Below, piece after piece: positions 43,915 through 52,668 of a stretch of 64,000 nucleotides of DNA. A program made the position numbers and the translations under genes. Below the pieces are notes generated by a model, which made no database searches, was not told where the DNA came from, and saw only the letters and a program-made list of their open reading frames with translations. Source of the DNA: DASWJZ01 sp963846475 (GTDB taxonomy: Bacteria > Pseudomonadota > Alphaproteobacteria > Rhizobiales > Afifellaceae). Position 1 is the first letter of the stretch, and each line of letters starts with the position of its first letter. The stretch is taken from contig CAWJVZ010000004.1 in assembly GCA_963846475.1 (NCBI GenBank), forward strand, positions 1,116,001-1,180,000. Direction: 5' to 3'.

Positions 43915-44879
43915 CGCCGCTCCGCGTCGCCATCCTCGGCCCGGGGGCGATTGCGGCGAGGCACGCCGCTGCGGTCGCCGCGATGCGCGATGAAGCGCAA
44001 CTCGTCGCCGTTTGCGGGCGCGATCCCGCCAAGGCGCAGGTTTTCGCGGCGGAGCACGGCGGCAAGGCCTACGAAAATCGCGACCGCATGCTCGACGAAG
44101 CGGCGCCCGACATCCTCATCATCGCCCTCCCGCCTTTCGCGCATACCGATGAGGTCGCGGCCGCCGCCGGGCGCGGCGTCCACATGCTGATCGAGAAGCC
44201 GATCGCGCTGGACAATTCGCAGGCCGACGCCATGGTCGCGGCAAGCGAGGGTGTGAAGACGCAGGTGGGCTTCATGTACCGCTACGGCGCGGCGGTGCGA
44301 AGCTGGGAGGCGAGCAGCCCGGGCCGCGTCGGGCTGTTCGCCGGGCGATTCCATTCACACGCGCTGCATGCCCCGTGGTGGCGCGAGCGGGCGCTCTCCG
44401 GCGGCCAGATGGTGGAACAAGCGATCCACATGATCGACCTGGTCCGCGTCCATATGGGCGAGCCGCAGACCGTCTATGCGCGCACGGCGAACCTCTTCCA
44501 CAAGACCGTGCCGCGCTACACGAGCGAGGACGTCAGCGCCATCGTGTTCGGCTTCGACGACGGGCGGATCGCCACGCTTAATGCCACCAACGCCGCCGTA
44601 CCGGGCACGTGGGCGAAGGAATGGCACCTCGTCGCCGAGCGCGCCGCGGGCCATTTCACCGACTGGAACACCGGCACGATCACGCACACAATCGGCCCGG
44701 TTCGCAGCGAGGCGGTCGCCGGCACGGAAGACGTTTTCGAAGCACAACTTCGCGATCTCGTCGCGGCCATCCGCGAAGACCGCCCGGCGCGCGTGCCGAT
44801 GTCGGAGGGCGCGGCGTCGCTGCGTCTGGCGCTTGCAGCCCGGCGCTCGGCCGACGAGCGGCGGGAAATCCTGGTGTGA
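43911..44879 (+). CDS. Gfo/Idh/MocA-family oxidoreductase
   Basis: A 322-residue NAD(P)-dependent sugar or cyclitol dehydrogenase. LRVAILGPGAIAARHAAAVA is the Rossmann loop (split as ILGPGAIAARHAAAV), LIEKPIALDNSQAD holds the conserved EKP lysine, and QMVEQAIHMIDLVRVHMGEP the His of the catalytic site. GTG start 43911 overlaps the MDR stop, and its own stop overlaps the alpha-galactosidase-like start (GTGTGA), making one tightly coupled operon of three. Substrate unknown. Confidence 0.9.
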   Translation: MTPLRVAILGPGAIAARHAAAVAAMRDEAQLVAVCGRDPAKAQVFAAEHGGKAYENRDRMLDEAAPDILIIALPPFAHTDEVAAAAGRGVHMLIEKPIALDNSQADAMVAASEGVKTQVGFMYRYGAAVRSWEASSPGRVGLFAGRFHSHALHAPWWRERALSGGQMVEQAIHMIDLVRVHMGEPQTVYARTANLFHKTVPRYTSEDVSAIVFGFDDGRIATLNATNAAVPGTWAKEWHLVAERAAGHFTDWNTGTITHTIGPVRSEAVAGTEDVFEAQLRDLVAAIREDRPARVPMSEGAASLRLALAARRSADERREILV

Positions 44880-46802
44880 ATTTCGATCCGGCCGCGCTCT
44901 GCTTCAATGGGCGGGTGCGGCTCGGCGGCATGGCGCCGCTGATCGACGGCGCGGCCATCGAATGCAGCCGGCCTGCGCTGGCTGAAACCGCGGATAACTG
45001 GTCGGTGGAGTGGCCGCTTAGCGGCCGTTTCCCCGGCGCCCGCATGCGGCTGCTGATCTCGCAACGCCTCGAGCTCCGCTTGGCGCTGGCCGGTTTTGAA
45101 CCCGGCGCGCCCATCGAATTCCTTCGGCCTGCGCTTCGGCGAAACGGCCAATGTGCGCGCCTATTTGCGGATGGGTTACCAGAGCTGGGACGGCAGCTAT
45201 TTCGTCGAGCCGGACGCGCTCAGCGGCCTCATCCCCGACCCAAAGATGCTGACCGGCCATGCGATGACGGCGCTGCTGCCGCGGCGCGGGGCCGGCGCGG
45301 TGGTGCTCGGCTTCGTCAGGCACGACCGCTTCCAGCACCGCTTCCGCTTCGCCGTCGCCGGGCCGCTGGCGATCGACGTGGAGACGCTGTGGGACCGCAT
45401 CCCGCACGACGGGACGCTCGAGACAGAGCCGCTGCTGCTGTTCGGCGGCAATGAGGTCCAGCCCGCCTTGCAGCTCTGGGCCGAAATCGTCGCGCGGGAG
45501 CAGAAAGCCCGGCCGGCGCGTCAGCGCATCACCGGCTGGTGCTCCTGGTACAGCCTCTATGCCTCGATCGACGAGCCGACGATCCTGGAGCACCTCGAAG
45601 CCGCCAGGACATTCCGCGACGAGCGGAAAGTGCCGCTCCGCGTCTTCCAGATCGACGACGGCTTTACCCCCGAGATGGGCGACTGGCTAGACGCCAAGCC
45701 GCAATTCCCGCGCGGCATGGCGCCGCTCCTCGCCGAAATCCGCGGCGCGGGTTTTGTTCCCGGCCTGTGGATCGCCCCGTTCATGGTGGGGAACCGCAGC
45801 CGGCTCTTCCGCGAGCACCCCGACTGGGTGGTGCGCGAGCGCGACAGCGGCGAGCCGCTCGCCACCTACAAATTCTACGGCGAGTTCCGCTGGCATAAGC
45901 GCAGCGAGGAATATTACACGCTCGACGTCACTCACCCGGAGGCAGAGGCGTATATCCGCGCGGTGTTCAGGATCTGGGCACGGGGCTGGGGCGCCGGCTA
46001 TTTTAAAACGGACTTCATGCTGCTCGGCTCGGAATATGGTCCGGACCGCGCCGTCTGGCACAGGCCGGGCCTGACGAGGATCGAAATCTGGACTCGCATG
46101 GCGCGGCTCATCCGCGAGGAGATAGGGGAGGCGCTGTGGCTCGGCTGCGGCTGCCCGCTCTTCGCCTCCGTCGGCTTCGTCGACGCGATGCGCATCGGCC
46201 GCGACGTCGGCGTGTCCTGGAAGGGCAATCATTCGGCGGAATCGCTGCTCCGCGACCAGACCTCGCGCAACTTCGGCCACGGCATTCTCTGGCAGGCAGA
46301 CCCCGACTGCATCCTGCTCCGCGACCGCTTCCACTCGCTGACCGAGGCGGAGGTGCGCTCGCTCGCTTGCTTCGCGGCGCTTTCCGGCGGCGTGCTGATG
46401 ACCAGCGACCATCTCCGCGAGCTGCGGCAGGACAGGGCCGAGCTGTTCGCGGAGCTGTTATCGAAGGAGGCGGGAAGCTGCGACTTTCCTCTGCTCGGCA
46501 ACGGCGCCATCCGCTACGCACCCGCCACGGCTGCGGACGGCGCCTCGACGCTCGCCGCAGAGGGCGATCCGGTCATCGTCCAGCGCGTCCGCAGGGCCGA
46601 CGGCAGCACGCTGGTGAACGTCTTCAACACCGGCGATGCGGACGCCGAGCGCCTGCTGCCGTGGAGCCTGGCCGGGGAAAGCGGCCCCGTTCCGATCACT
46701 ACGCGATTCGGCCTGCCTGCCGCGGTGGAGTATGCCGGCGTGACCGTCACAATCCCGCCGCACGCTTCGCATCTGCTGATCTTCCGACTATCCAAAGATT
46801 AG
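44876..46802 (+). pseudogene. GH36-like alpha-galactosidase, one frameshift
   Basis: A clan GH-D glycosidase, 641 residues when repaired. It shows GWCSWYSLYASIDEPTILEH, the substrate-binding FQIDDGFTPEMGDWL, the nucleophile Asp in GYFKTDFMLLGSEYG, and a likely acid/base Asp in RIGRDVGVSWKGNHS; the C-terminal beta domain ends at SHLLIFRLSKD. GAATTC at 45116-45121 stands for an expected GAATC: removing one T joins EPGAPIES to FGLRFGETANVRAYLRMGYQ. GTG 44876 overlaps the Gfo/Idh stop. No signal peptide, so it acts on imported galactosides or a related alpha-glycoside in the cytoplasm. Confidence 0.88.
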
Positions 46803-46827
46803 CGGCGAGCTGGCTGTCCAGATTGCA

Positions 46828-47748
46828 TCATCGCCGGAGCGGCGCAGCGGAGGTATCGGGGGAACCAAGATCGAGCTCCGCGGGGCTCCCCTCAGCATCG
46901 AGCGTGGCGACAATATTCCGCAATATCTTGAGCGCCTTCCGCAGCACGGCGTTGTGCTTCTTGCGGATATGGAACGCCACGAATACCGGCTGCGCGATGT
47001 GCGGAGCATCCACGACGAGATGGAATTTTCTCGTTTCGAGGAGCTCGCGCGCTGACGCCCGCGGCAGATAGGCCGACCCGCCCCGGTGCTGCATGAAATC
47101 CAGCGCCAGCGAGCCGAGGCCGACGGACAAGGGAGCGAGGCTGAAGTCGGGCAGAAGCTCGGAATGGACGACGTCGAAGGCCGGAGAATAGCCGACGCGG
47201 ATGTAGCCCTGCGGGTCGACATCGGAAAGGCGCGACGCATCCGCCGAGACCAGCTGGAAAGTCTCGGTGAAGATCTGCTCGTAGATGATTTCCGGCAGAT
47301 AGCGCGGCGTGTAGACCACGCCCACATCCGTGACTCCCGCCACGATGTCGGCAATCATCTGCGGCGAGTAGTCGGCCTCCACATGGATCGCCGTCTCCGG
47401 GATCGCCGTCCGGAGCCTGGCGACCCATTCGAAGAGCAGCGGCTTGATCAGGCTCACCTGCGCCGCGATCCGGAGCGCGCCGGTGAAGCGGTGCAGGCGG
47501 CCGAGCTCCTGCTGAGCCAGCTTCCACGAGAGCTTGATCGACCGGGCATAGGACGCGAAGCGCAGTCCCGCCGCATTGGGGTGCGCGCCGGCCCGACCCC
47601 GCTCGAACAGCACCGACCCGACGATCGTCTCCAGCGAGCGGATGCGGTCGCTTACCGTCGATTGGGTGACGCCGAGGCGCTCGGCCGTGCGGCTGAACGA
47701 GCCGCTGTCGAGGAGGTCGAGAAACGTGTCGATGAGATCGAGCTGCAT
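46828..47748 (-). CDS. LysR-family transcriptional regulator
   Basis: A 306-residue LTTR. The N-terminal winged helix-turn-helix is FLDLLDSGSFSRTAERLGVT followed by QSTVSDRIRSLE, and the rest is the two-lobed effector domain (FTGALRIAAQVSLIKPLLFE onward). It diverges from the amidohydrolase gene; a 15-base perfect palindrome lies directly upstream of its start. This is the classical arrangement for autorepression and inducer-dependent activation of the divergent catabolic genes. The inducer is probably a substrate or intermediate of the 47.9-55 kb pathway. Confidence 0.92.
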   Translation of the reverse strand: MQLDLIDTFLDLLDSGSFSRTAERLGVTQSTVSDRIRSLETIVGSVLFERGRAGAHPNAAGLRFASYARSIKLSWKLAQQELGRLHRFTGALRIAAQVSLIKPLLFEWVARLRTAIPETAIHVEADYSPQMIADIVAGVTDVGVVYTPRYLPEIIYEQIFTETFQLVSADASRLSDVDPQGYIRVGYSPAFDVVHSELLPDFSLAPLSVGLGSLALDFMQHRGGSAYLPRASARELLETRKFHLVVDAPHIAQPVFVAFHIRKKHNAVLRKALKILRNIVATLDAEGSPAELDLGSPDTSAAPLRR

Positions 47749-47774
47749 TCAACCATCGGAAATTCCGATTGAAT
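47747..47774. promoter_or_regulatory. LysR-type operator between divergent genes
   Basis: ATCGGAAATTCCGAT (47755-47769) is a perfect palindrome around a central A and fits the LTTR pattern ATC-N9-GAT. It is flanked by ATTCAA (47747-47752) and TGAAT (47770-47774), nearly extending the symmetry. It touches the lysR start codon (47746-47748) and lies 96 bases upstream of the amidohydrolase start, so it can serve both promoters. Confidence 0.7.
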
Positions 47775-47864
47775 GCTACCTTATTGCGCCGTTTCCAGTC
47801 CAGGCGGCTCTCCGCATTCTATGCCGTTGACCGCTTCGCGCGATGGCGAGATCTGGAGGGCGGA

Positions 47865-48953
47865 ATGTTCATCGTCGATTGCGACTGTCACAATTACTGG
47901 TGCAGCGCGACGGTCCTGGAGCCCTACCTCGAACCGACATGGCGGGACTATTTCGTCCGCGGCGAGAAAACCGGCCCGGTCGGCGCCTTTCCGCACGGCC
48001 ACCGCCCGTGGTTTCACCCCGAAGGCTTTTCCCGTCACGACGTGCGGCCGGAGACGGAAGACGACAACTACCGCATCATGAAGGAGAAGCACCTCGACAA
48101 ATACGGCATCGGCATTGCCATTCTCACCGGCGACGAGCCGATCGAGGCGTCCACGCTCGCCAACCCGCACTATGCGATGGCGCTCTGCCGCGCCTACAAC
48201 GATTACCAGATCGACTATTGGCTACCCAAGGACGACCGGTTCTTCGGGTCCATCATTGTCGCGCCGCAGGATCCGCATCTCGCCGCGAAGGAAATCCGCC
48301 GGCTCGGCGGCCATCCGCGGATCGTCCAGGTGCTCGCCTCCCACGGCGCGCAGCGGCCGTATGGCGACCCGTTCTATCACCCGATCTACGAGGCGTGCGC
48401 CGAAGTCGGGCTGCCCTTCGCCATCCATCTCGGCGGGCAGGGGGGCGTCAACTCCAATGCGATCGCGGCGGGCCCGAGCACGTTCTTCTGGGAGACGCAC
48501 GCGATCCTCCCGCAATCCGCGATGACGCACCTGGCCAGCATGATCGCCCAGGGCGTCTTCGAGAAATGGCCCTCGCTCTACTTCGTCATCATCGAGTGCG
48601 GGGTCGCCTGGGTGCCCTCGGTGCTTTGGCGGCTCGATTCCAATTTCAAGGCGCTCCGCAAGGAGTCGCCTTGGCTGAAAATGCTGCCGTCGGAGTATTT
48701 CAGGCGGAACATCAGGATGAGCACGCAACCGCTGGAGCAGCCTGAAAAAATCCAGCACCTCTGGTCGACCCTCGAAGCGATGGACGGCGAGAACACGCTG
48801 CTCTTCGCCTCCGACTATCCGCATTGGGATTACGATGCGGTCGACCGGCTGCACATCCCGCCGCAATGGCGCGAGAAGATCTTCGGGCTGAACGCATTGC
48901 AGGTCTATTCGCGGCTGCCGCGGCTGCAGGCGTCCGCGGTGGCGGTGGCGTAG
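47865..48953 (+). CDS. amidohydrolase family 2 (ACMSD-like) protein
   Basis: A 362-residue TIM-barrel metal hydrolase or decarboxylase. The N-terminal metal site reads VDCDCHNYW, where the family has DxHxH; the second His is Tyr/Asn here, as in several distant members. Further ligands are in PFAIHLGGQGGVN, FVIIECGVAWVPSVLWRLD and LLFASDYPHWDYD, whose Asp is the conserved barrel-8 Asp. Start ATG 47865 with GGAGGG upstream. First gene of the LysR-controlled cluster, followed 13 bases later by the Rieske protein. Amidohydrolases of this branch hydrolyse amides or decarboxylate aromatic acids; the exact reaction is unknown. Confidence 0.88.
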   Translation: MFIVDCDCHNYWCSATVLEPYLEPTWRDYFVRGEKTGPVGAFPHGHRPWFHPEGFSRHDVRPETEDDNYRIMKEKHLDKYGIGIAILTGDEPIEASTLANPHYAMALCRAYNDYQIDYWLPKDDRFFGSIIVAPQDPHLAAKEIRRLGGHPRIVQVLASHGAQRPYGDPFYHPIYEACAEVGLPFAIHLGGQGGVNSNAIAAGPSTFFWETHAILPQSAMTHLASMIAQGVFEKWPSLYFVIIECGVAWVPSVLWRLDSNFKALRKESPWLKMLPSEYFRRNIRMSTQPLEQPEKIQHLWSTLEAMDGENTLLFASDYPHWDYDAVDRLHIPPQWREKIFGLNALQVYSRLPRLQASAVAVA

Positions 48954-48966
48954 GCGCGGGGACAGC

Positions 48967-49320
48967 ATGGCCGAAAAGCAATTCGCCTGCGCGACTTCGG
49001 ACGTTCCGCCGGACCGGGCGAAGATCGTGACGCTGAACAGCCGCTCCATCGGCATCTTCAATGTGAAGGGGAGCTACCACGCGCTTCTCAACGTCTGCCC
49101 GCACCGCGGCGCCGCGCTCTGCGAGGGCCCGGTATCCGGCACGACCTGCACGACCGACGGCAGGGAGTTCGTCTACGGCCGCGAAAACGAGATCATCCGC
49201 TGCGCCTGGCACGGCTGGGAGTTCGACATCCGCACCGGCGAGTTTTTGGTCAATCCGCGGATAAAGGCGCGCACGTATCCGGTTACTGTGGAAGACGAAG
49301 CGATTTACGTGCATGTTTAG
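48967..49320 (+). CDS. Rieske-type [2Fe-2S] ferredoxin
   Basis: A 117-residue single-domain Rieske protein. Cluster ligands: Cys44 and His46 in CPHRGAALCEG, and Cys79 and His82 in CAWHGWEFD. The domain is otherwise complete (FNVKGSYHALLNV, RTYPVTVEDEAIYVHV). As a ferredoxin it would pass electrons to an oxygenase or dehydrogenase; no Rieske oxygenase large subunit is in the window. It lies between the amidohydrolase and the binding protein in the same direction. Confidence 0.9.
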   Translation: MAEKQFACATSDVPPDRAKIVTLNSRSIGIFNVKGSYHALLNVCPHRGAALCEGPVSGTTCTTDGREFVYGRENEIIRCAWHGWEFDIRTGEFLVNPRIKARTYPVTVEDEAIYVHV

Positions 49321-49375
49321 GTTTGCACCTCGCTAGCGAAAACCAAAAGCCGCAGCGAATTTCCGGGAGGGAAAC

Positions 49376-50965
49376 ATGACAAGACAGATCGAGTTTCTGG
49401 CGCGCGAGGCGGTGCGCGGCCGGCTGAACCGGCGCGACTTTCTGGGCCGCGCCGCGGCGCTGGGGCTGACCCTGCCGGTCGCGTCGAAGCTTTTGTCGTC
49501 GACCGCGCTGGCCCAGGGCCCGCAGAAGGGCGGCGACCTGATCGTCGGGCTGGTCGGCGGCGAGTCGACCAACAGCCTCGACCCGGCCTCCTGGCTCAGC
49601 CAGGTGCCGCAGGTGTTCGGCAAGACCTGGGGCGAGACCCTCGTCTATTCCAACCCGGAAGACGGCTCGCCGGTGCCGCTCCTGGCCGAATCCTGGACTG
49701 CTTCCGACGACGTCAAGCAATGGACCTTCAAGATCCGCAAGGGCGTGACCTTCCACGACGGCAAGGAGATGACGGCCGAGGACGTGGTGGCGACGCTGAA
49801 GCGGCACGCCGACCCGGAGGGCAAGTCCGGCGCGCTCGGCATCATGGAAGGGATCGGCGACATCAAGGCCGACGGCGACAACGTCGTGATCACGCTGGCG
49901 AGCGGCAACGCCGACATGCCGCTTCTGTTGAGCGACTACCACCTGGTCATCCAGCCGAACGGCGGCGTCGACGATCCGGCCGCCGGCATCGGCACGGGCC
50001 CCTACAAGGTGGAGGTGAACGAGCCGGGCGTCCGCCACGTCGGCACCAGATACGAAAACCACTGGCGCGACGACGTGGGCTTCGTCAACTCGGTCGAGAT
50101 CCTGGTGATGAACGACACGACGGCGCGCATGTCGGCGCTGCAATCGGGCCAGGTGCACATCATCAACCGCGTCGAGCCGAAGACGGTGGAGCTGCTGAAG
50201 GGCTCGCCCAACGTGATCATCGAGCGGGCGCCGTCGAAGGGCCATTACGTCTTCATCATGCACTGCAACACGCCGCCCTTCGACAACAAGGACCTGCGCA
50301 TGGCGCTGAAGCTGGCGATGGACCGCGAGGCGATGGTCAACCAGATCCTGCAGGGCTACGCGACGATCGGCAACGATTTCCCGATCAACGAGGCCTATGC
50401 GTTCTTCCCCGAGGGCATCGAGCAGCGCGTCTACGATCCGGAAGAGGCGAAGCACTATTACCAGAAATCCGGCCATTCCGGCCCGATCCTGCTGCGGACC
50501 TCGGAGGTCGCCTTCCCCGGCGCGGTGGACGCGACCGTGCTCTACCAGCAGCAGGCGGCGGCAGCCGGCATCCAGATCGACGTGCGGCGCGAGCCGGGCG
50601 ACGGCTACTGGGACCAGGTGTGGAACGTGCAGCCCTTCTGCGCCTCCTACTGGGGCGGCCGGCCGACGCAGGATTCCATGTATTCGACGGCCTATTACTC
50701 CAAGGCGGACTGGAACGACACGCGCTTCTTCCGCGAGGATTTCGACAAGCTGCTGCTGGAGGCGCGCGGCGAGCTCGACCCGGCCCGCCGCGAGGAGCTC
50801 TACCGCCAGATGGCGATCATGGTGCGCGACGACGGCGGCCTGATCCTGCCGATGTTCAACGACTTCATCGACGCGCATACCGACCAGGTGCAGGGCTGGG
50901 TGCGCGACCCGAACTACGAGATGTCCGGCCTCAGCGCGCCGATCCGCGTCTGGCTCGCCCAGTAG
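49376..50965 (+). CDS. ABC transporter substrate-binding protein, family 5, Tat signal
   Basis: A 529-residue periplasmic binding protein. The N-terminus RLNRRDFLGRAAALGLTLPV carries a twin-arginine signal (NRRDFLG). SBP_bac_5 landmarks: NSLDPASWLSQVPQVFGKTW, WTFKIRKGVTFHDGKEMTAEDV (core FHDGKEMTAEDVV), and YDPEEAKHYYQKSGH. GGGAGGGAAAC upstream of ATG 49376 is a strong ribosome site. No permease or ATPase genes follow, so it must feed a transporter elsewhere, or it is a sensor. A hairpin follows its stop codon. Amine or peptide-like cargo inferred from the neighbours. Confidence 0.92.
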   Translation: MTRQIEFLAREAVRGRLNRRDFLGRAAALGLTLPVASKLLSSTALAQGPQKGGDLIVGLVGGESTNSLDPASWLSQVPQVFGKTWGETLVYSNPEDGSPVPLLAESWTASDDVKQWTFKIRKGVTFHDGKEMTAEDVVATLKRHADPEGKSGALGIMEGIGDIKADGDNVVITLASGNADMPLLLSDYHLVIQPNGGVDDPAAGIGTGPYKVEVNEPGVRHVGTRYENHWRDDVGFVNSVEILVMNDTTARMSALQSGQVHIINRVEPKTVELLKGSPNVIIERAPSKGHYVFIMHCNTPPFDNKDLRMALKLAMDREAMVNQILQGYATIGNDFPINEAYAFFPEGIEQRVYDPEEAKHYYQKSGHSGPILLRTSEVAFPGAVDATVLYQQQAAAAGIQIDVRREPGDGYWDQVWNVQPFCASYWGGRPTQDSMYSTAYYSKADWNDTRFFREDFDKLLLEARGELDPARREELYRQMAIMVRDDGGLILPMFNDFIDAHTDQVQGWVRDPNYEMSGLSAPIRVWLAQ

Positions 50966-50979
50966 GCCGTCGGAGCAAA

Positions 50980-51006
50980 GTGGCCAGACCGGTTCGGTCT
51001 GGCCAC
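50980..51006 (+). terminator. hairpin after the binding-protein gene
   Basis: GTGGCCAGACC (50980-50990), loop GGTTC, GGTCTGGCCAC (50996-51006): a perfect 11-bp stem 15 bases after the stop codon. No T-run follows, so it may be a partial terminator or an mRNA-stabilising structure reducing expression of the methyltransferase gene. Confidence 0.5.
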
Positions 51007-51084
51007 GTAAGATCAGCCGCACCGAGCGTGGGCGGATCGGCCCACGCCTCCGGTGCCCGCGCCGTCGGGTCTGGTGCATTGCAA

Positions 51085-52626
51085 ATGAGCGCCGTCGAGA
51101 CTTCGCGCCGGGAGCGGGGCACGCGCCAAAGGCGGCGCGAGCGCTCGGAGCGATCCAACCTCGCCGGCCCGGCCTATCTGACGCGGCGAATCCCGACCTA
51201 CGCGCTTCTGCAGGAAGAAGAGCTTCTGCGGATCGAGGCGGTCGCCGACCGGATCTTAGCCGAGATCGGCATGGAAATACGCGGCGACGCCGAAGCCCTG
51301 GAGCTGTTCCAGCGCGCCGGGGCCCGGATTGAGGGCGAGCGGCTCCGGTTCGAGCCCGGGCTCGTCCAAGAGCTCTGCCGGTCGGCGCCGCGGCAGTTCC
51401 GGCAGCATGCGCGAAATCCCGCGCGCTCCGTCGAGATCGGCGGCGAGCACATCGTCTTCGCGCCGGCTTACGGGTCTCCCTTCGTTTATGACCGGGAAGC
51501 GGGACGGCGTTACGGCACGCTTGCGGATTTCGAGAACTTTGTGAAGCTCGCCTATCTGTCGCCCGAGCTGCATCACTCCGGCGGAACAGTCTGCGAGCCG
51601 GTGGACGTCGCCGTCAACAAGCGCCACCTCGACATGGTCTATGCGCATCTGCGCTGGTCCGACAAGGCGCTGATGGGCTCTGTTACGGCGGCGGACCGTG
51701 CCGAAGACTCCCTCGCGATGTGCCGCATCGTCTTCGGCGACGCCTTCGTCGACTCTAACTGCGTTATCCTCGGCAACATCAACGTCAATTCGCCGCTGGT
51801 CTACGACCAGACGATGACGCGTTCGCTGCGCGCCTACGCGGCCGCCAACCAGGCCGCGGTCGTGGTTCCCTTCATCCTCGGCGGTGCCATGGGGCCTGTC
51901 ACCACGGCCGGCGCCATCGCCCAGGCGCATGCGGAAACGCTTGTCGGCGTGGCCCTCACGCAGCTGCAGCGGAAAGGCGCACCGGTCATCTACGGGAACT
52001 TTCTGTCCTCGATGGCGCTCAGATCGGGCGCCCCCACCTTCGGCACGCCGGAGCCGGCCTTGGGCTCGCTGGTGGTCGGTCAGCTCGCCCGCCGGGCAGG
52101 CCTGCCGCTGCGCTGCTCCGGCGCCTTCACGTCGTCAAAAGTTCCTGACGGACAGGCGATGCTGGAGAGCGCGATCTCCATGCAGGCCGCCATCCTGTGC
52201 GGCGCGAACTTCATCCTTCACTCGGCCGGATGGCTCGAGGGCGGCCTCGCCATGGGCTACGAAAAATTCGTCATGGATGCCGACCTCTGCGGCGCGCTCC
52301 AGGTCTATGTCCAGGGACTGGCGATCGGGGACGAGGACCTGGCGCTCGATGCGTTCCGGGAGGTGGGGCCCGGCAACCACTTCTTCGGCTGCGCCCATAC
52401 GATGCGGCACTACGAGAGCGCCTTCTGGGATTCAGCGATCGCCGACAACAATTCCTTCGAGCAGTGGCGCGATGCCGGCGGCAAGGCGGCCGACGAGCGG
52501 GCGCACGCGCGGTGGCAGGCGATGCTGGCGTCCTACGAGCCGCCGCCGATCGATCCCGGCATCGACGACGCGCTTCGCGATTTCGTGGCCCGGCGCAAAG
52601 CCGCGGACGCGGACCGCTGGTATTGA
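51085..52626 (+). CDS. MttB-family (trimethylamine methyltransferase-like) protein, non-pyrrolysine
   Basis: A 513-residue member of the MttB superfamily. Landmarks: RIEAVADRILAEIGMEIRGD at the start, FAPAYGSPFVYDREAGRRYG, ILGNINVNSPLVYDQTMTRS, and GGAMGPVTTAGAIAQAHAET in the barrel core. True TMA methyltransferases carry an in-frame UAG for pyrrolysine; none is present here, so this belongs with the non-Pyl members, some of which demethylate glycine betaine or other quaternary amines to a corrinoid protein. No corrinoid protein gene is nearby. The preferred ATG is 51085. The next gene, dimethylglycine-dehydrogenase-like, would take the following demethylation step. Confidence 0.88.
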   Translation: MSAVETSRRERGTRQRRRERSERSNLAGPAYLTRRIPTYALLQEEELLRIEAVADRILAEIGMEIRGDAEALELFQRAGARIEGERLRFEPGLVQELCRSAPRQFRQHARNPARSVEIGGEHIVFAPAYGSPFVYDREAGRRYGTLADFENFVKLAYLSPELHHSGGTVCEPVDVAVNKRHLDMVYAHLRWSDKALMGSVTAADRAEDSLAMCRIVFGDAFVDSNCVILGNINVNSPLVYDQTMTRSLRAYAAANQAAVVVPFILGGAMGPVTTAGAIAQAHAETLVGVALTQLQRKGAPVIYGNFLSSMALRSGAPTFGTPEPALGSLVVGQLARRAGLPLRCSGAFTSSKVPDGQAMLESAISMQAAILCGANFILHSAGWLEGGLAMGYEKFVMDADLCGALQVYVQGLAIGDEDLALDAFREVGPGNHFFGCAHTMRHYESAFWDSAIADNNSFEQWRDAGGKAADERAHARWQAMLASYEPPPIDPGIDDALRDFVARRKAADADRWY

Positions 52627-52668
52627 CGCGCAGGCAGAGCCCACGAATTCGATGAGAAAGGCATCCTG

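Noticed and set aside
36393..46802. Programmed ribosomal frameshifting as explanation for the broken genes
   Set aside because: The break points share no slippery heptamer or downstream structure, and the breaks occur in twelve unrelated families that do not use frameshifting elsewhere.
51085..52626. Pyrrolysine-containing trimethylamine methyltransferase
   Set aside because: No in-frame TAG interrupts the gene; it is full length without read-through.
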